Positions 61,460 to 64,000 of a stretch of 64,000 bases of DNA are shown piece by piece. A program made the position numbers and the translations under genes. The DNA is from Candidatus Saccharicenans subterraneus. GTDB lineage: Bacteria; Acidobacteriota; Aminicenantia; Aminicenantales; Saccharicenantaceae. The notes beneath the pieces are model-generated. The model had not been told where the DNA came from, did no database searches, and worked only from the letters and a program-made list of their open reading frames with translations. The stretch is from contig QUAH01000008.1 of the NCBI GenBank assembly GCA_003426165.1, forward strand, positions 62,001 to 126,000. The letters are read 5' to 3'. Each line of letters begins with the position of its first letter. The first letter of the stretch is position 1.

Positions 61460-64000
61460 GTGATAAAATTGACTGCTTTCCTTTCCATCCTTCTAATCTT
61501 TCTATCTTTTATGCTCCCGGCTTCAGGCCAGACGGTCTCCCAACCCGAATTAAAAAAGATAACTCTCTCCATCAACCTGAAAAACGGGTTGACCATAAAA
61601 AGCCTCACGCTGGCGGACGGTCGGGAAATCACTCCGGCCTCTCCCCTGCCACTTTTCAGCCTTCTCCTTTCGGATAAATTATTTTCGGCAGCCAGCATAA
61701 AGCCAGAAACCGGGCGAGAGCTTTCCAAACTCTTTACCTCAGACAAAACAACAACCCTCGGCGTTTCTTCCACTCAGGAATTCCTGGAGTTCAACCTCGA
61801 TGGCAGGCTAAAGGCCCGGCTCACTGCCAGAACTTCAGCCTACCCCGGCCTCAACCTGGCCCTGAAGCTGGAAAATGTCAGCCCGGAAAAGGTAAAAGTT
61901 GAAAACCTGGTGCCGCTTTCTGAAGGCCCCGACCGCGTCTATATCACTGCCGGCCTGCCCAATAAGTGGCCCCACTACCTCAGCCGGACTCTCCTCTATC
62001 GCCCGGGCAAAAAACCCCTGGGCATCCTGCTCCCCGATAACGCCTGGCACCTCGGTTTCTGCGACCTGGAAGTGGCCCCGGGCCTCAACCTCACCGCCCT
62101 GGCCCGCCGCGACCGCAGCGAAAAAACGGAAATCCGCCGCTGGGCAGCCACCCTGGAACCCGGCGGTTCGCTGGAATACAACCTGTACCTTGATGTTCAT
62201 CCGGCTCAGACTGCGCCCTACTCCGGCCTGGCCTCCGAGCTTCTCTTTCCGCCAGAGCCCTGGTTCGGCGGCCTGCAAATGATGTTCCAGCAGCGGTATC
62301 TCTATGACGTGGAAAAATTTGACAACAGCCTCTACCAGCGCCAGGACCTGGCCTGGGTCAGGAAAGCCTACTTCATGCTGTTGCAGTTCGCCTGGGACCA
62401 CACCTATTACGACCGGCAGGCTCAGAAATACACCTTTTACGAAAACCTGTTAGCCTGGGACCGGCTCATCGGCAGCGTGGATATTTACTCTCTCTGGCCG
62501 ACCTGGCCGCGCCTGGGACTTGACCAGCGCAACCAGTGGGACATGTACCGCGACCTCCCCGGCGGACTGGCCGAGCTCAAAAAGCAGGTGGCTTACGTCC
62601 ACCAGAAGGGCAAAAAATATTTCATCTCCTACAACCCCTGGGATGAAAGCACCCGCCGCGAAGAGCATCTTGAGGCGATGGAAGGCATACTGCGTGACCT
62701 CAACGCCGATGGCGTCATCCTGGACACCTGGGGCGAATCCAGCCGCGAATTCCAGGCCATGGCTGACCGGGTCAAGCCCGGTATCATCATGTACAGCGAG
62801 GGGATGGCCGTGCCCAAAGACATGCAGGGAATCGTCACCGGAAGGGTCCACGACGCCCTGTACCTCCCGCCGCCGCTCAACACCAACAAGTTCATCAAGC
62901 CCGATAACGCCATCTTCCGTGTGATTCAGCTCGGTGAAGGCCGTTTCCGGCGCGAGGCCTCGGTGGCCTTCTTTAACGGCTACGGAACTGAAATAAACAC
63001 CATGCGCCCCGGCCGCCCAGAAACCGTCGAAGAAGACCTGCTCTACCTGGGCCGGACCCTGAAGATCCTGCGCGAGAACCATTCGGCCTTCATCAGTCCG
63101 GACTGGATTCCGCTCTACCCGGTGCTTGAAGACGGCCTCTGGGCCAACTGCTGGCCGGCTGAAAACAAGGTCATTTTCACCGTCTTCAGCCTGAAGCCCG
63201 AGGGCTACCGCGGTCCGCTCATCCCGATCCGAGAAAAACCAGGCTATCACTATGTCAGCCTCTGGCGGCACGAAGAGCTCAAGCCGGAAAAGGTCGGGGA
63301 CCGCCTCTACCTCCCGGCCGAGCTCGAGGCCTTCGGCCAGTACCACCTGGACACCCGCCTGGAGGGGGCGATAGACTGCCTGGCTGCCCTGCCGGAAATC
63401 ATCCAGGCCCGGAGATACCGGGACAAAATTGCCGTAAAACTGGCTGTAAAGCCCGCAGACGGGCGATTGGTGATTACCCCCGGCAATGTGTCTTACCAGG
63501 CCAGATCGGCCGTTTTTCCGGCCTCTGACGTGGAATTTTCCCTCTGGGAGCTTTTCCAGGGGAAGGGGGAAAAGGTGGTCATTCAGCTTTTCTCGGCCGG
63601 GGGCGAATTGCTGGACGAGGCCATTATCCCCCTGCCGGCGGCCCTGCCGCGGCTGGTCAACCCGGTCAAGCCCACCCCGCTGGCCGACCGGGCGCCCGAA
63701 GGTATGGTGGAAATCCCGGCCGGAAAATACCTCTATACCACCGTGGGCAACCCGGACGACGCCAACCCGGTCATCCCCTATCCTGAAAAGGCCGACCGGG
63801 AAGAACTGCTGATGCCGCGCTTTTTCATGGACAGGTACCCGGTGACCAATGCCCAGTTTGCCCTGTTCCTGAAAAAATCAGGCTACCGCCCGAAAGACCC
63901 GACCAATTTCCTCAAACACTGGGTAAATGGCAGGCCGCCGGCCGGCCAGGAAAACCACCCGGTGGTCTGGGTCAGCCTGGAAGATGCCGAGGCCTACGCC
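61460..64000 (+). CDS. secreted multidomain protein ending in a formylglycine-generating-enzyme-like domain (3' truncated)
   Basis: The frame runs off the window. I start at the GTG at 61460 because it opens a textbook signal peptide (VIKLTAFLSILLIFLSF, ending ASG-QT); an ATG at 61121 with GAGGTG upstream is the alternative. Residues about 25-270 are beta-rich (LKKITLSINLKNGLTIKSL). Residues about 340-500 look like a TIM-barrel glycoside-hydrolase-like region (GKKYFISYNPWDES, DGVILDTWGESS, IIMYSEGM), without a confident family. From about residue 745, EGMVEIPAGKYLY and FFMDRYPVTNAQFALFLKKSG start an FGE-sulfatase (SUMF1/EgtB-like) domain, still open at 64000. Together this suggests an extracytoplasmic enzyme or binding protein acting on polysaccharide. 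Confidence 0.75.
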   Translation, partial: MIKLTAFLSILLIFLSFMLPASGQTVSQPELKKITLSINLKNGLTIKSLTLADGREITPASPLPLFSLLLSDKLFSAASIKPETGRELSKLFTSDKTTTLGVSSTQEFLEFNLDGRLKARLTARTSAYPGLNLALKLENVSPEKVKVENLVPLSEGPDRVYITAGLPNKWPHYLSRTLLYRPGKKPLGILLPDNAWHLGFCDLEVAPGLNLTALARRDRSEKTEIRRWAATLEPGGSLEYNLYLDVHPAQTAPYSGLASELLFPPEPWFGGLQMMFQQRYLYDVEKFDNSLYQRQDLAWVRKAYFMLLQFAWDHTYYDRQAQKYTFYENLLAWDRLIGSVDIYSLWPTWPRLGLDQRNQWDMYRDLPGGLAELKKQVAYVHQKGKKYFISYNPWDESTRREEHLEAMEGILRDLNADGVILDTWGESSREFQAMADRVKPGIIMYSEGMAVPKDMQGIVTGRVHDALYLPPPLNTNKFIKPDNAIFRVIQLGEGRFRREASVAFFNGYGTEINTMRPGRPETVEEDLLYLGRTLKILRENHSAFISPDWIPLYPVLEDGLWANCWPAENKVIFTVFSLKPEGYRGPLIPIREKPGYHYVSLWRHEELKPEKVGDRLYLPAELEAFGQYHLDTRLEGAIDCLAALPEIIQARRYRDKIAVKLAVKPADGRLVITPGNVSYQARSAVFPASDVEFSLWELFQGKGEKVVIQLFSAGGELLDEAIIPLPAALPRLVNPVKPTPLADRAPEGMVEIPAGKYLYTTVGNPDDANPVIPYPEKADREELLMPRFFMDRYPVTNAQFALFLKKSGYRPKDPTNFLKHWVNGRPPAGQENHPVVWVSLEDAEAYA

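Overview
The window reads as chromosomal DNA of a Gram-negative bacterium with moderately high GC content. Genes lie densely on both strands and carry good Shine-Dalgarno sequences. The gene set points to an uncultured or little-studied relative of Acidobacteriota, with Candidatus Aminicenantes-like as my best guess: a TonB-dependent receptor with a carboxypeptidase-regulatory N-domain, a VWFA-related protein of the type common in Acidobacteria, many secreted hydrolases and lipoproteins, and a RpoD-type sigma factor. This assignment is inference from gene content; no rRNA gene is present.

Layout. 1-3.5 kb is a housekeeping run: the end of a PgpH-like 7TM-HD phosphodiesterase, ybeY, a CorC/HlyC-type protein and era, followed by a structured spacer and tRNA-His. 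3.8-18.3 kb is an accessory, largely exported set: an OmpA/PorT-like barrel, a GH28 pectinase-like enzyme, a Tat-exported sugar-isomerase-like protein, an M14 carboxypeptidase, a YncE-phosphoesterase lipoprotein, an aldo/keto reductase, a GH3 lipoprotein and a purine permease. 18.4-28.6 kb is housekeeping: apt, tsaE and nnr on the minus strand, then gap-pgk-tpiA-secG-tRNA-Leu on the plus strand, then a VWFA-like protein, a thioredoxin, hemW, an RsbRD-N-like protein and tRNA-Arg.

29-37.5 kb is the most unusual part. A SusC/Oar-like TonB-dependent receptor has a candidate sigma-54 promoter and a 12-base perfect Shine-Dalgarno sequence in its leader, and ends at a textbook terminator. After it come a membrane M48 protease with zinc ribbons and a single protein that joins a response-regulator receiver domain (phospho-acceptor Asp replaced by Glu) to a transmembrane segment and a TonB C-terminal domain. 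37.5-43.7 kb is an AddAB-type helicase-nuclease pair. 44-55.6 kb holds RNA methyltransferases, a bleomycin-hydrolase-like lipoprotein, a drug/metabolite transporter behind a strong promoter with a perfect palindrome, a phosphofructokinase with PPi-type signature residues, small membrane proteins, a HAD phosphatase and endonuclease V. 56-64 kb holds rpoD, an LD-carboxypeptidase, an AT-rich tract with a broken gene, a thioredoxin reductase lacking the usual NADPH motifs, and a large secreted protein ending in a formylglycine-generating-enzyme-like domain that runs off the window.

The metabolism suggested is glycolytic: GAPDH, PGK and TIM sit in one operon, and a probable PPi-linked phosphofructokinase lies elsewhere. 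It is fed by exported polysaccharide- and peptide-degrading enzymes and by a TonB-driven outer-membrane receptor. I saw no CRISPR array, prophage, insertion sequence or rRNA operon.
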